In this document: in pieces, positions 1 through 11,377 of the stretch
Layout of the letters: each line of letters starts with the position of its first letter
Numbering within the stretch: position 1 is the stretch's first letter
NCBI GenBank assembly: GCA_035048815.1
Contig: JAUCBN010000003.1
Location: 26,086,001 to 26,150,000, forward strand
DNA length: 64,000 nucleotides
Origin: Abelmoschus esculentus
Taxonomy: Eukaryota > Streptophyta > Magnoliopsida > Malvales > Malvaceae
Reading direction: 5' to 3'
The notes under the pieces: model-generated
Told to the model about the DNA's origin: nothing
The model's input: only the letters and a program-made list of their open reading frames with translations
Databases searched by the model: none
Made by a program: the position numbers and the translations under genes

Positions 1-348
1 TCGAATCAATCGAATGATTTATTGAGTTTTAGAGGGGTTGGGTTACTGTTTTTGATCGAACAAAAGGTGGGGGAGTTGTTTTGATTCAATTAAAAATCGT
101 GTTTGGTGCCGAATCGAGTGTGGGATTGTTTAGGATGATTTGAATTGGGTTTTGGAGTCGAATCGAACGTGAAAGGGGGTTTAAAATCAAGTTTTGGCCA
201 TGTTTGTTTCCCGAGAAAATTTGGGAAATTCCCAGATTTTCCTGGGAAAGTTTACAGAGCCCGAAATCTGCGACCCGACCCGACCGAACCCGACCCGATC
301 GAACTCGATCTCGATCCGATCGACCCGAACCCGACCCAGCCCATGACC

Positions 349-418
349 CGGCTGACGTCACTGCTGACATCATCGCTGACGTCACTGTTGATGTCATCTG
401 TTGACGTCAGCAGTTGAC
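349..418. repeat. 12-bp tandem repeat carrying TGACGTCA palindromes
   Basis: About five degenerate 12-bp units of the form GCTGACGTCACT lie head to tail. Three contain a perfect TGACGTCA palindrome (near 353, 377 and 402) and two carry one-base variants (TGACATCA, TGATGTCA). TGACG is the core of plant as-1/bZIP (TGA factor) sites. A run of CCCGACCCGA-like repeats lies just upstream (about 275-340). The stretch is a minisatellite; binding function is inference only. Confidence 0.6.
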
Positions 419-583
419 TTTTTTGACCTAGACCCACTTTATATTTTTTGACGTCCTTAGTTCAATGACGTTGTCCGTTTTTCAAAATTCAAACCCGAAA
501 TATCGTTTTTGGGGCTTTTATGTTCGATTTGTTATTTGAAAGTTATCAGTATCGGATTCTGAATCAGTTTCTGTTTGCTTCAG

Positions 584-805
584 GTGACGTGGATTTTGAC
601 CCCAAGCAGTTGCCTCCTCCTCCTGTACGTTGTCCTATTCATCCGCATTCGGGACCTTCACGTGAGTAACGATTTAATTCTGTTTAGTATACTTTTCGAT
701 ATAGTGGCATAGTAGGATGTCTAACATATTCCGTTAATTGTAGACTCTACACCTGCTCAGCCTAGTGGTAGAGCCGAGTCCAGTAGACGTCAGAGTCGAC
801 GTTGA
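584..805 (+). pseudogene. Two 3' exon-like segments of an unidentified gene, probably a fragment
   Basis: Exon-like segment 584-661 follows a CAG acceptor and ends at C|GTGAGT. Segment 744-805 follows a TAG acceptor and joins in frame. The joined reading is proline-rich, then Ser/Arg-rich (ending in SSRRQSRR), and closes at TGA 803-805. No complete upstream exon is visible between the window start and 584, so this is either the 3' end of a gene starting outside the window or a relic. The composition recalls tails of plant mobile-domain (MAIN-like) proteins, but that is only a guess. Confidence 0.3.
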
Positions 806-1600
806 GTCTTCTGCTTCAGGTGTGTTCTCTCCCGTTAATCTTGTTAACTTTGTTATTCAGTTTACTCGATTCCTGTTAAACCCGTATGATCATGTATCAT
901 TCTGTCATTTTATTTCTGATTCTGATATCTGTCATGCTTGTCTCCTGTTAGACTATAAGGCATGCATTCTGATTCTGTATATGCATATAACATGATATCT
1001 GATAGATTATATGTGTACGGGGATGTTAGTGATTTATCACTTCTGTTCAGTGGCTCCACCTACGGGTCGAGATACCACTTCTATTGGTGTGATGGTGTTA
1101 GAGTGGTTTAGGGGAACTACTCTTCTGTGATGTTCGGAGATGGGTGCATATCATGCATACTTTACATCTACTGCATATTACTGTTCTGTAATTCTGTTTA
1201 TCTGCTCTAGAGACACACTAGGCTCCCTAGCTTACACCTTCACAGCTTCTTGTTACAGATCCAGTCCTAGGCTCGGTACGGTACTTGGAGGATCCTGATT
1301 CAGATACATATTAGTAGTATGTTTTACAGTTTTGGATTCCGGATTATTTTTATTTGAATAATAATTTCTGTATAGTGGACATTACACTTTTATCCATTTC
1401 TGTGACATTTACTGTTTATGAAATTTATAGGTTGAACTAATTATTTAAATGTTTAAATTTCAGCATTTTAAATTATTAATTATTTAATAATTTATCCGAA
1501 TATTATATTTATTTTTTGTAAAAACCCTAGCTTGTGAAACAAGTTTTCAGTCTGTAAACCCTAACTTGTAATCTAAGAAATTAGGTTTATTTTAAGGGTT
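806..1600. other. Gene-free stretch, no recognisable element
   Basis: Moderately AT-rich sequence with no sustained reading frame beyond 76 codons. It may be the 3' flank of the exon-like pieces upstream, or retroelement remnant. No terminal repeats were found. Confidence 0.4.
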
Positions 1601-1604
1601 ACAA

Positions 1605-1755
1605 GAACCCTTTAGTCCAAGTGGTTAAAAGAACGGTTGTTCTTCTTAGAGATCACGAGTTCGAGCACCAGCGATATCAGCAAAGTGATTGATCGCAATG
1701 ATGGAGATTATATTTCAGAACAGATATTACTGTAATCATTATTAGCTGTGTTGTA
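1605..1755 (+). mobile_element. tRNA-derived SINE, copy 1
   Basis: An A-box-like motif (TAGTCCAAGTGG, 1612-1623) is followed about 45 bases later by a B-box-like motif (GAGTTCGAGCACC, near 1657-1669). After this comes a body shared with copies near 19.13, 51.84 and 62.70 kb, including GTAATCATTATTAGC near the 3' end. The layout of pol III boxes at the head and a conserved tail is that of a tRNA-derived SINE. No clear A-tail or target duplication is visible in this copy. Confidence 0.6.
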
Positions 1756-1871
1756 GCGGTTAACATAAGCTTGTATAATTATATATTTAGTATCAATTGT
1801 TGTATGATTACAAGATCTGAAACTAGATCTGAACCCGTGAAAGCATAGAGTAAGAGCCATGACATTATTAT

Positions 1872-2599
1872 TAGGGTTGTAAACAAGTCGAACGTTCAGT
1901 GAACCGTTCGACGAAATTTTTTTATGTTCGTTTATTTATTAAACGAACGAACATGAAGAAGATTTTTTATTTGTTTAATTAAATGAACGAACATGAATGA
2001 AGGTCTTATTCGTTCATTTGTGTTCGTGAACATTCGGTAATTCGTTTGTTTATGTTCATTCGTATATATTCATTTGTTTATGTTCATTTATGTTTGTTCG
2101 TTTATATTCGTTTGTTTATGTTCATTTATGTTCATTTAAATTTATTCACTTATGTCTAGGGGTGTTCATTGTTCGGTTAAACCGAACTAACTGACTGAAC
2201 TAAAACAAAATTGATTAATTTATTGGATTATTTTAGGTTTTAGCTAATGATTAAGAGTTTTTTTTTTAAAATTTTAATTATCAATTAATTAGGTTTAAAA
2301 TCGATTAATTAATCGAACTAACCCAAAATATTAAATATTTAACACATTATATATGTTTGTTTATATTCGTTTATGTTCATTTGTGTTCGTTGATATTCAT
2401 TTATCATGCTAACGAACGAACACAAATGAATACGAACAAGTTGCATTACTTAATGAATGAACACAAATAAAAAATTTTGTGTTCGTTTATGTTCATGTTC
2501 ATTCATTTGTTCGATTAAAGTTAAACGAACGAACATGAACATACCCTCGTTTATGTTCGTTTAGTTTGTTCATATTCATTCGGTTCGTTTACGACCCTA
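1872..2599. mobile_element. hAT-like non-autonomous element, CGTTCG family, copy 1
   Basis: The left end TAGGGTTGTAAACAAGTCGA matches the reverse complement of the right end, TAGGGTCGTAAACGAACCGA. Imperfect 8-bp flanking duplications ATTATTAT (1864-1871) and GTTATCAT (2600-2607) agree at 6 of 8 positions. The interior has dense degenerate repeats of GTTCGTTTATGTTCGT. A second, partial element with the end AGGGGTGTTCATTGTTCGG is nested from about 2157. No transposase reading frame is present. An 8-bp duplication with short terminal inverted repeats is the hAT pattern. Related copies are at 33991-34589 and 53138-53489. Confidence 0.7.
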
Positions 2600-3139
2600 G
2601 TTATCATTGACTTAAAGAGATTTTTTATATAAAATACACAAATTAATGTCTTGATTTGTTATTAATGTTAGAATAAATAAATATAAATTAAGAAAATTTG
2701 AATATAATTATTTATAACAAAAAAAATATTTAAGTTATTAAAATATATCTAATAATTAAATTAAAACTGACACACTTATTCTTTTAAACTAAATTTCATA
2801 CGTTTGTTCTTTCGACAATTATTTTTATAATTTCACATTATAATCATTAGTGCAAAATCAAAAAATTATTTTTAATTTTAAAAATTTTAATTTTAAAATC
2901 CCTAATTAAAAACTTTAATTTTTAGATTTTATTTCTGAAACTTTAATTTTTTAGTTTTTTTAAAATTAATTTTCTAAATTTAAGGAAAAATTTTACGATA
3001 AAATTATAAAGTTTTGAAAATTATAAATGTGAATTTAAAATTTAAAAATTAAAGTGATATTTTAAAAATTTTAAAGAGATTAATGGTTAAATGTATAATT
3101 TACCCATTTTTCTTATGATTTTGTTTTCAATCTATTTTT

Positions 3140-3690
3140 TTAGAAAAATTCTAAAACGTGCGTCGAACATCGTTGAACAATATTAATATTGAATATTGTT
3201 GAATACTATTAAATTAATTAATAAAAATAAAAATCTCAAAGACTTAATATATAATTAAAATATTTAAAATAAAATTAAATTTATATATTCTGTATTTTAA
3301 TTTGACCATAATTTGTTTTTCTTTTAAAGCTCCATGGAACAAAAGCGTCTCTGCTTTCTTCTCGCTTGATAAATAATAATCAATAACCAGTCCTTTTAAT
3401 TACCTTTTGATTTATTTCATAGTTTTGATTTATCTTATTAGTTTATGGTTTAGGAATTAGGGTTTATGTTTTTATGTTTTAAATTGGTTAAGGTTTATAT
3501 TTGATTCAATTATTTTAGAAAATAATATATATAATATAAAAGTAATTTAATTAATATTTTATTTTAAATAATTTATAATTTTATATCAAGTCCTTGTGAT
3601 TTTTAATCTTTATAAATTAATTTATTGATGTTCAATGATGTTCAACGTTAGTGATGTTCAGTAATGTTCGACGCACGTGGTAGACTCATC
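3140..3690. mobile_element. ACGTGCGTCGAAC-ended inverted-repeat element, copy 1
   Basis: ACGTGCGTCGAACAT begins near 3155 and its reverse complement GTTCGACGCACGT ends near 3678. Similarity between the two ends continues inward for over 100 bases (GTTGAA.. repeats, then AAATTAATTAATAAA). The core includes a degenerate TTTAGGG-like stretch near 3450. The element sits inside the left arm of the larger foldback. The same terminus is seen at 52226. Exact ends and a target duplication are not clear. Confidence 0.6.
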
Positions 3691-4040
3691 CCTTTTCATT
3701 ATTATGTAAATAAAATTATTTATTTTAATTATTATTATAATATACGTTTTGAAGTCTGAGAACTCTTAGATAATTATTTTATTTTTAAATTAAATTCTAT
3801 TTTTATTGAGATTAATTGTTTATTATTATTTTATTAAAAGTTTTTCTATAATTATTTTTTATTAAAAATATTATTTTATTCTAATTATTATTTTATTAAA
3901 ACTATTTATTTAATATTATATATTATAAAGTCTCAGATAAAGAAAAGAAATCTCTTTAATATTATACATTTTTTTTTATATTTATTATATTTATAATGTG
4001 ATCTAATAGAATTTTAATTCTAATTAAAATGAATTATTTC

Positions 4041-4080
4041 TATCTATCTATCTATCTGTCTGTCTATCTATTTATTAGAT
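4041..4080. repeat. TCTA/TCTG microsatellite
   Basis: A run of TCTA and TCTG tetranucleotides within the left arm of the foldback. The mirror position on the right arm lacks the array, so it expanded or was lost after the palindrome formed. Confidence 0.7.
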
Positions 4081-5260
4081 AGTATAGATTCTCTAAAGCC
4101 TTTGTTTTTATTCTTTATTTCTGTTCGAGTTTCAAACCATGTTATTCAGTAATTTGAGTCGCTTTAGCTAAGGCGTGTTCTCTTATTAGTGTTATATGTG
4201 TGTGTTTTTTCAAAAAAACATATTTTTGTGACATGTTTAATATTTTATGTTTTGAAAAATATTTGTGTTTTACTGGTATGTCTAATTTTTGTATTATGTC
4301 TTTGATTGCATACTTATGTTTATGTGCATACATATCATTGTGATTTGAAACACAAATTCAAAAAGTTTTGTATATTTTTCAAATCACATTGATATGCATA
4401 CACAAAAACACAAGTATGCATGCAATCAAAGACGCGTTACAAAATTTAGACATGCCAGCAAAACATAAATATTTTTCAAAGCATAAAATATTAAACATGT
4501 CACAAAAAATTAAAAAAAAACGCATATAGCATCCGTAAGAGAATACACTTTAGCCAAAGCGACTCAAATTACTGAATAACATGGTTTAGAACTTGAATAG
4601 AAATAAAGAATGAAAACAGAGGCTTTAGAGAATTTTGATGGAGAAAAACATTTGTTATGATTTTTTCTTAGATTATATTATGTATATATAGAGAGAAAAA
4701 TAATTGATTTCAATTAGAATTAAAATTCTATTAGATCATATTATAAATATAATAAATATAAAAATAAGGTTGTATAATTTTAAAGATTTTTTCTTTATCT
4801 GGGACTTTATATAATATATATAATATTAAATAAAGAGTTTTGATAAAATAATAATTAAAATAAAATAATATTCTTAATAAAAATGATTGTAGAAAAACTT
4901 TAAATAAAAAAGTAATAATTAATTTAAGTAAAAATAAAATTCAATTTGAAAACAAAATAATTATCCAAAGATTTCTAAAAAACAAAATCATTAGAAAAAT
5001 GGGTAAATTATATATTTAACCATTAATCTTTTTAGGATTTTTAAAACATCAATTTAATTTTTAAATTTTAAATTCACATTTAAAACTTTCAAAACTTTAC
5101 AATCTTATCGCAAAAAAATTATCTTAAATTTAAAAAATCAATTTAAAAAAAAAACTCAAAAAATTAAGGTTTTAAAAATTGAGAATCTAAAAATTAGAGT
5201 TTTTAATTAAGGATTTCAAAACTAAGACTTTAAAATCAGAAATAATTTTTTTAGGTGTTG

Positions 5261-5767
5261 CAATTAAATTATTTTGCTAACTCAATCTATAATTTTATTT
5301 TTATTAATTTTTAATTAAATTATTATACATGTGAAATTATATTAAAATTTTAAAATTGTATTAAAGTTTTATTTAGTGAAATATTAAAATCTAAACTCAC
5401 GAACATAATTTAAATGAATAGATATAATTTTATAATTTTGATTTTTTTATTTAATTCAATATATAATAATTTAATTAATTTGTTAATAAATATGAAAATT
5501 ATTAATTAAATTATAATTATAAAAATAAATGCAAAAAGAAAAAATAATATAACTCTTTTGACCAATCATATTGCACCACATCAACCTCTTTATTTATTTT
5601 TAATTTTCAATTAAAATTTTAAAATAATATAAAAATTATAACATTCATTTAATAAAATATTATTTCCCCAAAACAACCCCGATTACCACCTAAATGAATA
5701 TTAAAACTCTCTTGGCTACACGAAGTACCCAAGCTCATATCCATGGATTACAATTGATGGTTTACGG
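5261..5767. other. AT-rich gene-free stretch
   Basis: Very AT-rich sequence with no reading frame, inverted-repeat end or other structure that I can support. Confidence 0.4.
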
Positions 5768-6273
5768 TAAAGCTGAGTATTTGATCGAGTCAAATAAAAA
5801 ATTTGAGTTATTCAAATTAATGAATCATATTTTACAATTCAAACTTTATTTAAATTTTTTGATTCGAGTTGAGTTTAAAAAATTCGAATTGAATTTTCAA
5901 ATTTTTATAAATATTTGATTGTAATTATTTATTATATTATAATATGATTTGATTTTAATTTAAACAATTTTCTTTAATCATATACTATATATATATATAT
6001 ATTTCTTCATTTGTGATAATATTTTTTTTATATTTTTATATATTGATATATATAATAAAAAATTAAAAGACTCGTCTTAAATTTAAAATTAAATCTTTTA
6101 ATTATTAAAAATTTTGAGTTATTCAAATTTTCATTTTACAACTCGAACTTTATTTAAAATTTTTCAAGTTGAGTCAAGTTTATAAAATTTCGAATAGAGG
6201 CAAAACGAATCGAATATTTTCGTCTCAAATTGAGTTATTTAATTTTTTTTAAATTAAATTTTTCTCGCCCCTA
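5768..6273. mobile_element. hAT-like element, GAGTCGAGT family, diverged copy A
   Basis: The left end TAAAGCTGAGTATTTGATCG and right end CTCGCCCCTA are degraded forms of the TAGGGGTGAGTA...CACCCCTA ends seen at 28036-28553. The interior shares the GAGTTATTCAAATT blocks of that family. No target duplication is recognisable, which fits an old copy. Confidence 0.5.
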
Positions 6274-6279
6274 ATTTTA

Positions 6280-7542
6280 ACCTTAAACCATAACCCCTTT
6301 ATTGCAGTAGCAGAAACCAGCATCATGTATATGGAAGACAGCTAGAGCATGGCATGTCTTGCTGCCTGCACTAAAACATGTCACCAAATCAGATTAGCAT
6401 CCATATTAAAAACATGTCTGCCCTGCACAAAACACTTTGAGAAGGATACTGTTTAAAGATACTGATTGTAAACAACTTTGTGCTTCATATTGGGAGGAAA
6501 CAATGATCTTCAACCTTTTGAGGCCTACGGTACTCGGAATCTCGGGTTTTACCCGAGTATCCGTCTCCGATGCTTGTGACTCGGACATATTCAGATGACA
6601 GTAAAATCCATCATACTCGTATGCAATATTCACTCCAAAATTCGGGTAACGGCGGCATTGAACTTCTGGTCTTCTAACAAGCAAAGGTGCAAGAAAAGGC
6701 TATGAACATCTCCAAAGGAACTGTCCAAAATGTGCTTTTTCAGGTGAAATTACCTGTATCTATGCCATACATGGAAAACAAAGTCTAAACATGTATGAGG
6801 TCGTTTCTAGTCTCGGTCCGTGATTGCCGAAAAGCATTGGCCAACCATTCAGAAGCTAGGACCCGACCTTTCTGAAAGGACTCAAAAGTCCTTTCAGAAG
6901 GAAATGCAACCAAGATTAACAACACAGAGTAAGCAGGTGAACTGTTTTGACATGTTCTAATAAAACTATCAGTCCAGAGCCAACATATCTGAGAACCTAC
7001 CACTTCAGATCAACTAAAATGTTATTTCTCGAGTTCTCGTTTGACCATAAGAGGAAAAGGTTAAGAATCATAAGAAACAGATGAATGGCATTCGAACAAA
7101 GAGGACGTGATTATCGTATGATAAAAGTTCGACAGCAAAATGAAGCATTTAGGAGAATACAAGAGAAGCTACATATCTCTAGCACACTAGTTCAAGCATA
7201 CAATGTAAATAACATCAGAGTAACATCCACAAAATTTATGAAAATAGTGAAAAGAAGAGCTCGACGTTCGTAATCTAGATGATAAATTACATGAATCCTG
7301 TGAAGATATGGAATATAATAGCATTATCAAAAATTACAACATCAGAATATGTTCGAAAGCCCCGGAAACCAAACAAAATAGGATGGAATTAAAGATGAGG
7401 AATCACCAAAAATGGAAGGAAATAATTACCTAGATGGAATATTAGATAGAGAAATTTACCAGGCCTTGTTTCTTATCTCAGCATGTGCATGGCAAAGTGG
7501 AAAAAGAAAGATACCTATATCCATAACCGCCGCAATCTCACA
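6280..7542 (-). other. Probable 3' untranslated or 3' flanking sequence of the AT-hook gene
   Basis: The base composition is more balanced than in the surrounding repeats, and the region has short open frames on the minus strand (6406-6684 and 6785-7003) that resemble no family I know. It lies directly downstream of the AT-hook stop codon on the same strand. It may hold 3' UTR exons or a separate non-coding transcript. I do not call the small frames as genes. Confidence 0.35.
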
Positions 7543-7950
7543 TCATTCGACGACTGCTTCGGCAGCTCGACGTGGCTTACTTTTACGCCTACTCCCGTTT
7601 AGCCGAAAACCATTAGACTTTGACGAGTCATCAGTGCTCGATCTGGTGCCACCGCCATTCTCTTCTTTGACTGAATCAGACTTCTCTTTCACCAGTGAGT
7701 TCCGTTTTCTCTTTTTCCCATTCTCGGCAGCAGGGGGACTCTTTCTCTCGTTGGTTAAGATATCAGTTTTTCCGTTCTCACCATCCTCATCTCCTAGTTT
7801 TTCAACTTCGTCATCCCCGATTTCATCTTTTAACGGCTTCTGCGGCCTTCCCCGTCTCTTTTGCAAAGGAATTTTCTCCTCTTCACCACTTCCCGCGTCG
7901 TCATGGTTGGTAACCGTCAACCTCTTTCCTTTGCCTCTACCTCTACCCAT
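7543..7950 (-). CDS. Small AT-hook nuclear protein
   Basis: This single-exon coding region of 135 residues starts at the ATG of MGRGRGKGKRLTV. I prefer it over an in-frame ATG 31 codons upstream because plant relatives I recall begin this way and the upstream extension looks like leader sequence. Residues about 30-41 (KRRGRPQKP) are an AT-hook with the RGRP core that contacts the AT minor groove. The rest is charged and low-complexity: an acidic Asp/Glu stretch, then a basic GKKRKRN cluster and a C-terminal SRRKSKPRR cluster, both plausible nuclear-localisation signals. The expected location is the nucleus, with a role in DNA or chromatin binding. The family is conserved in plants but I know of no defined function. 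Confidence 0.75.
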   Translation of the reverse strand: MGRGRGKGKRLTVTNHDDAGSGEEEKIPLQKRRGRPQKPLKDEIGDDEVEKLGDEDGENGKTDILTNERKSPPAAENGKKRKRNSLVKEKSDSVKEENGGGTRSSTDDSSKSNGFRLNGSRRKSKPRRAAEAVVE

Positions 7951-9560
7951 AATCTTAAATCCAACTAATGAAAAGCTACCATAAAATTCAAGTTGCAGTC
8001 TGCCAAACCATAAATCCACAGATAAAAGGGTTTGGTTAAACAAACAAAACTAGATTTCAGAAATCTTAAACAAATATGCAGCTTAACATTTTAAAGAAAA
8101 GCCAATATTATGACAATTTAAACAGCTAAGGGAAAGGACATGGATTTTCTTTAAAGAAACTTCCATAAATGAACATTATAGATTCTCAAATACTTATAAA
8201 GCTAGCCAAATTATATTCGTAGTATTAAAATGCAGCTGCATCGTAATGTTTTTCAAGGTCACCATGACGCATTATAAACGCAACACAGCGAAGGAACCAT
8301 ATCATAATTTTTACGGTACAAAACCGTTATGTAACCCCAACGTGTCATATATTGCACCGCAACACTGCATCACCGCAATAAAACATCGAAAAATAATCCA
8401 AAATATAAATCTCCATAAATAAAACACTTTCATAATGAAATTAGTGAATTATCTCAAGGTTTTCATTCTTACCAACCAAATACATATTATCCTACACAAT
8501 ATTCTCAAGATTATAAAATGTACATATAAATAATATTTTAAAAAAAAATTATAGTAACGTCCGCAGCGCCCGCAACCGCTGCACCACGATCGTAAGGGAC
8601 CACAATCACAATTTAATAATATGATTATATTATAATTGAAGTGATACCATTGTCTAGTTAGTAGTTTTAATTACTAAAAAGAGAGCTGATTCAATTTCAT
8701 ACATCAAAACAGTTTACAAGCTATGAACATGACATCCAAAGATGCATCATCCGGGTTTACAATTCTATTAGAGATGAGAAAAGGTAGTAAAGTTTCAATT
8801 TTTAATAATACCCAGGACTGAAAATGGAATTAGACCCTTTCTTCTCCAAACATATCCACCTCATCCAAAGGTGAATACAGTGAATCTACAAGTGCAAATA
8901 CCCATATAAAGTAACAAAAGATCAGAAAGCAAAACATGAAGAAACTAAACTTTGAAAACAATTCACAATCTTTAATAGCTCATTCCATCAAGATCAAACC
9001 AACAGAACATATAAATTTCAAGAGATAAGAATATCAGCAACAAAAAGAAACAACTTAAAGAGAATCAAAAGAAAAGAAAACCCAAAGTTCCAATATAGAA
9101 AATAAAGATAGATAAGAAAGAGAGCAGTGGAACCAACCTGAAATGAACCAAGGTTAATATGAATCTTCAACAATAAACCCATCACTTTGAATCTGTTCAA
9201 AACCAAGCAATCATACCCAAAATATCACTTCCAAGTTGAGAGAAAGTTAAATACTTGGGATAACAAACAGGGAAGGAAAGCTTCAAACTTTAAACAACAA
9301 TGATCTAGAGAAGGAAAGTGTTAGAACCCAGATAAGAAAACAGATGGATTTGAAGAAAAAAGGGTTAAGGGAGAAAGAAGAGGTTGGAATAGATACTTGT
9401 TGATTGGCTTTGGCTCTTTTTAGTCTCTGTGTTTGCTGAAATCTGAGTGTTTTGATTGGTACTGTGTAATAAAATTGAATTTCTGAGGCTATTTTTGTAA
9501 TTGGAAAAGCGTAGAAGCAAGCCAACTCATTTATGTACTTTCTTCTTCCATTGTTGTTTC
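7951..9560 (-). other. Leader, probable 5' UTR intron and promoter of the AT-hook gene
   Basis: About 1.6 kb upstream of the AT-hook start without a convincing coding frame. The 9130-9560 part has the purine/pyrimidine bias of plant leader sequence, so a first non-coding exon there with an intron down to about 7970 is likely. I could not fix the splice sites. The part near 8250-8620 has unusual GC islands (CGCAGCGCCCGCAACCGCTGC) that may mark a small inserted element. Confidence 0.4.
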
Positions 9561-11377
9561 TGTTCCCACACTCTTATCTCAAGAGTCAAGAGACCTTTTA
9601 GGGCAAATTGAGAATTCTGGAAAAAGGAGAAAAAGAATTTAGAGTATTATTGAGAAAAAGGGTAAATTTAGTGAAAAATAAAATGAAAAAATAATTAATT
9701 TTATCCCAAAAAAATATTTTCACGTAAAAAAGTTTTTTTTAGAACTAGTACTTTAGTGAAAAATAAAAAATGATAATTGTGTCACCGAACACACGCTTTA
9801 ACTTTAAATTAAAAATAAGAATAAATTTATTTAATTATATTAATTTTATTTAACTAAATTAAAATTAAATTAATATTATAGGTAAATAACCAAGACTATA
9901 TATATAATTTTTTATGTTTTTCTATTATTATAAGTTGTATATTAGTTTTGCGACTTAAAAATTATAATAAATTAGTTCGGTATCATTAAAAATAATGATT
10001 AATGACGTGACAATTAATATAAATTGATATAATTACATAATTAACCCACAAATTCTACACTTATTTTAATTCATTTTGTTTGCGCTACTCAATATTAGTC
10101 TAGTAATCCTCCGTTATGATCTTTTATGCCGTCTAGTTGGGTTTGGAAGTGGAGGGGTTTGGCTGACGGAGGTCGATGATGGTTGCCCGAAGGGTTTGAG
10201 CCGGTTGCTAGAAAAGAGTTGATGAAATGAGACTAAATTGATAGATTTTTAAAATATAGGTAAATTTTTAAGAATTAAATCTCCTCCCTTGTTTCTCTAT
10301 ATTATAACAATATATAAAAATTATCCCTTAATTACTTTTAACATAACTCTTAATTGAATTACCACTGTATTTATAGGTTATATTTTGATATATAAGTTAA
10401 ATTTATAAACTCTTCTATACAAGTTTAATTTAATTATCACTTTTGTTTTTAATTTTTATATAATATATTAAGGATAAAAATTAAAATTGGACTTGTTATA
10501 AAAGTTGGTATATATATCTCCTTTGTATTAGCTTGTAATGTACAAAGAATAACTTTTAGGCATCTCATTCCCAACACCTTTGACCTCTTCTTTGAGAGAG
10601 CTTTGTTTCGAGTCGGAACGAATCACGTTTATCGTATTTATGATGGCTAATTTATTTCGATTTTAGATAATTTGATCTTTCAAGACGATATTATTTTTGA
10701 CACCCACATTTAATCTGAAGGATTAACAAATACATTTGTCATAATGTTGTGTTTAACCTTATGGAATATCAATCTCTTGGGAGTGTATTGGACTCATTCA
10801 GCACCTTTTCACTTTCAGACATCATTAGACAATGTTCACTTGGGTCTGCTTGCCACATTTGGCGACATCTATTCTCTAAGCTTGTGCCTTAAGTTTCTAT
10901 ACTTGATGTCTAACCTTTCCGATATCTATACTCGCCATCATATATCCGGTAATGTTCGTATTTGAGTTTCCGGACTCCACCTGTGTTCGTACAGAGTGTC
11001 TAACCTCCTTCGATGTCGATACATTATACATGTGTATATAGGAGGCCAGCAGTGGCCTCAAAACTCAAAGAATATATTTCGACCCCAACAATGTCAACTC
11101 CAAGACTCGGATCGAAGTTTTTTAATTGGGAGTACAATGCGTGTTACCTCTGCAGATTATACAGCTAGATGTTTAAGTTCATGCAAATCAGGACATATGT
11201 TGGTTCGAAACTACAACAGAGCGGTTTTATCGACAAAATACTACATTTACTATATAGTTTTCTAAAAGCATGGATTTTTGTTGCCAAAATGGGGTCTACA
11301 AACATCAAACCACCTATACGTGGTTCAGTTTATACTTTGTTACTTCTTATATTGCTCCCTAAAGCAGAACTCACAGA
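9561..11377. other. Intergenic stretch between the AT-hook and COP10-like genes
   Basis: AT-rich to about 10550. It is then more balanced sequence that includes the 3' flank of the minus-strand COP10-like gene. No family-recognisable protein was found on either strand. Repeated fragments TGTCTAACCT..CGAT (about 10908 and 10998) suggest a small local duplication. Confidence 0.4.

Larger units (their letters stand above)
2840..5260. repeat. Large foldback (about 0.9 kb arms) with a nested insertion in the left arm
   Basis: Sequence 3750-4345 is the near reverse complement of about 4360-4985. For example, the block with GAGTCGCTTTAGC near 4156 is mirrored by GCCAAAGCGACTC near 4553. Pairing resumes outside: 2840-3125 matches the reverse complement of about 5000-5255. 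The left arm is interrupted by about 3128-3750, which has no counterpart on the right and contains its own inverted-repeat element. The centre is near 4350. No coding capacity was found. The class is unclear: foldback or Mutator-like derivative. Confidence 0.7.

Noticed and set aside
7412..7984. 190-residue plus-strand open frame
   Set aside because: Antisense shadow of the AT-hook gene; low-complexity Ser/Phe translation with no family resemblance, while the minus strand has a clear AT-hook and NLS clusters.
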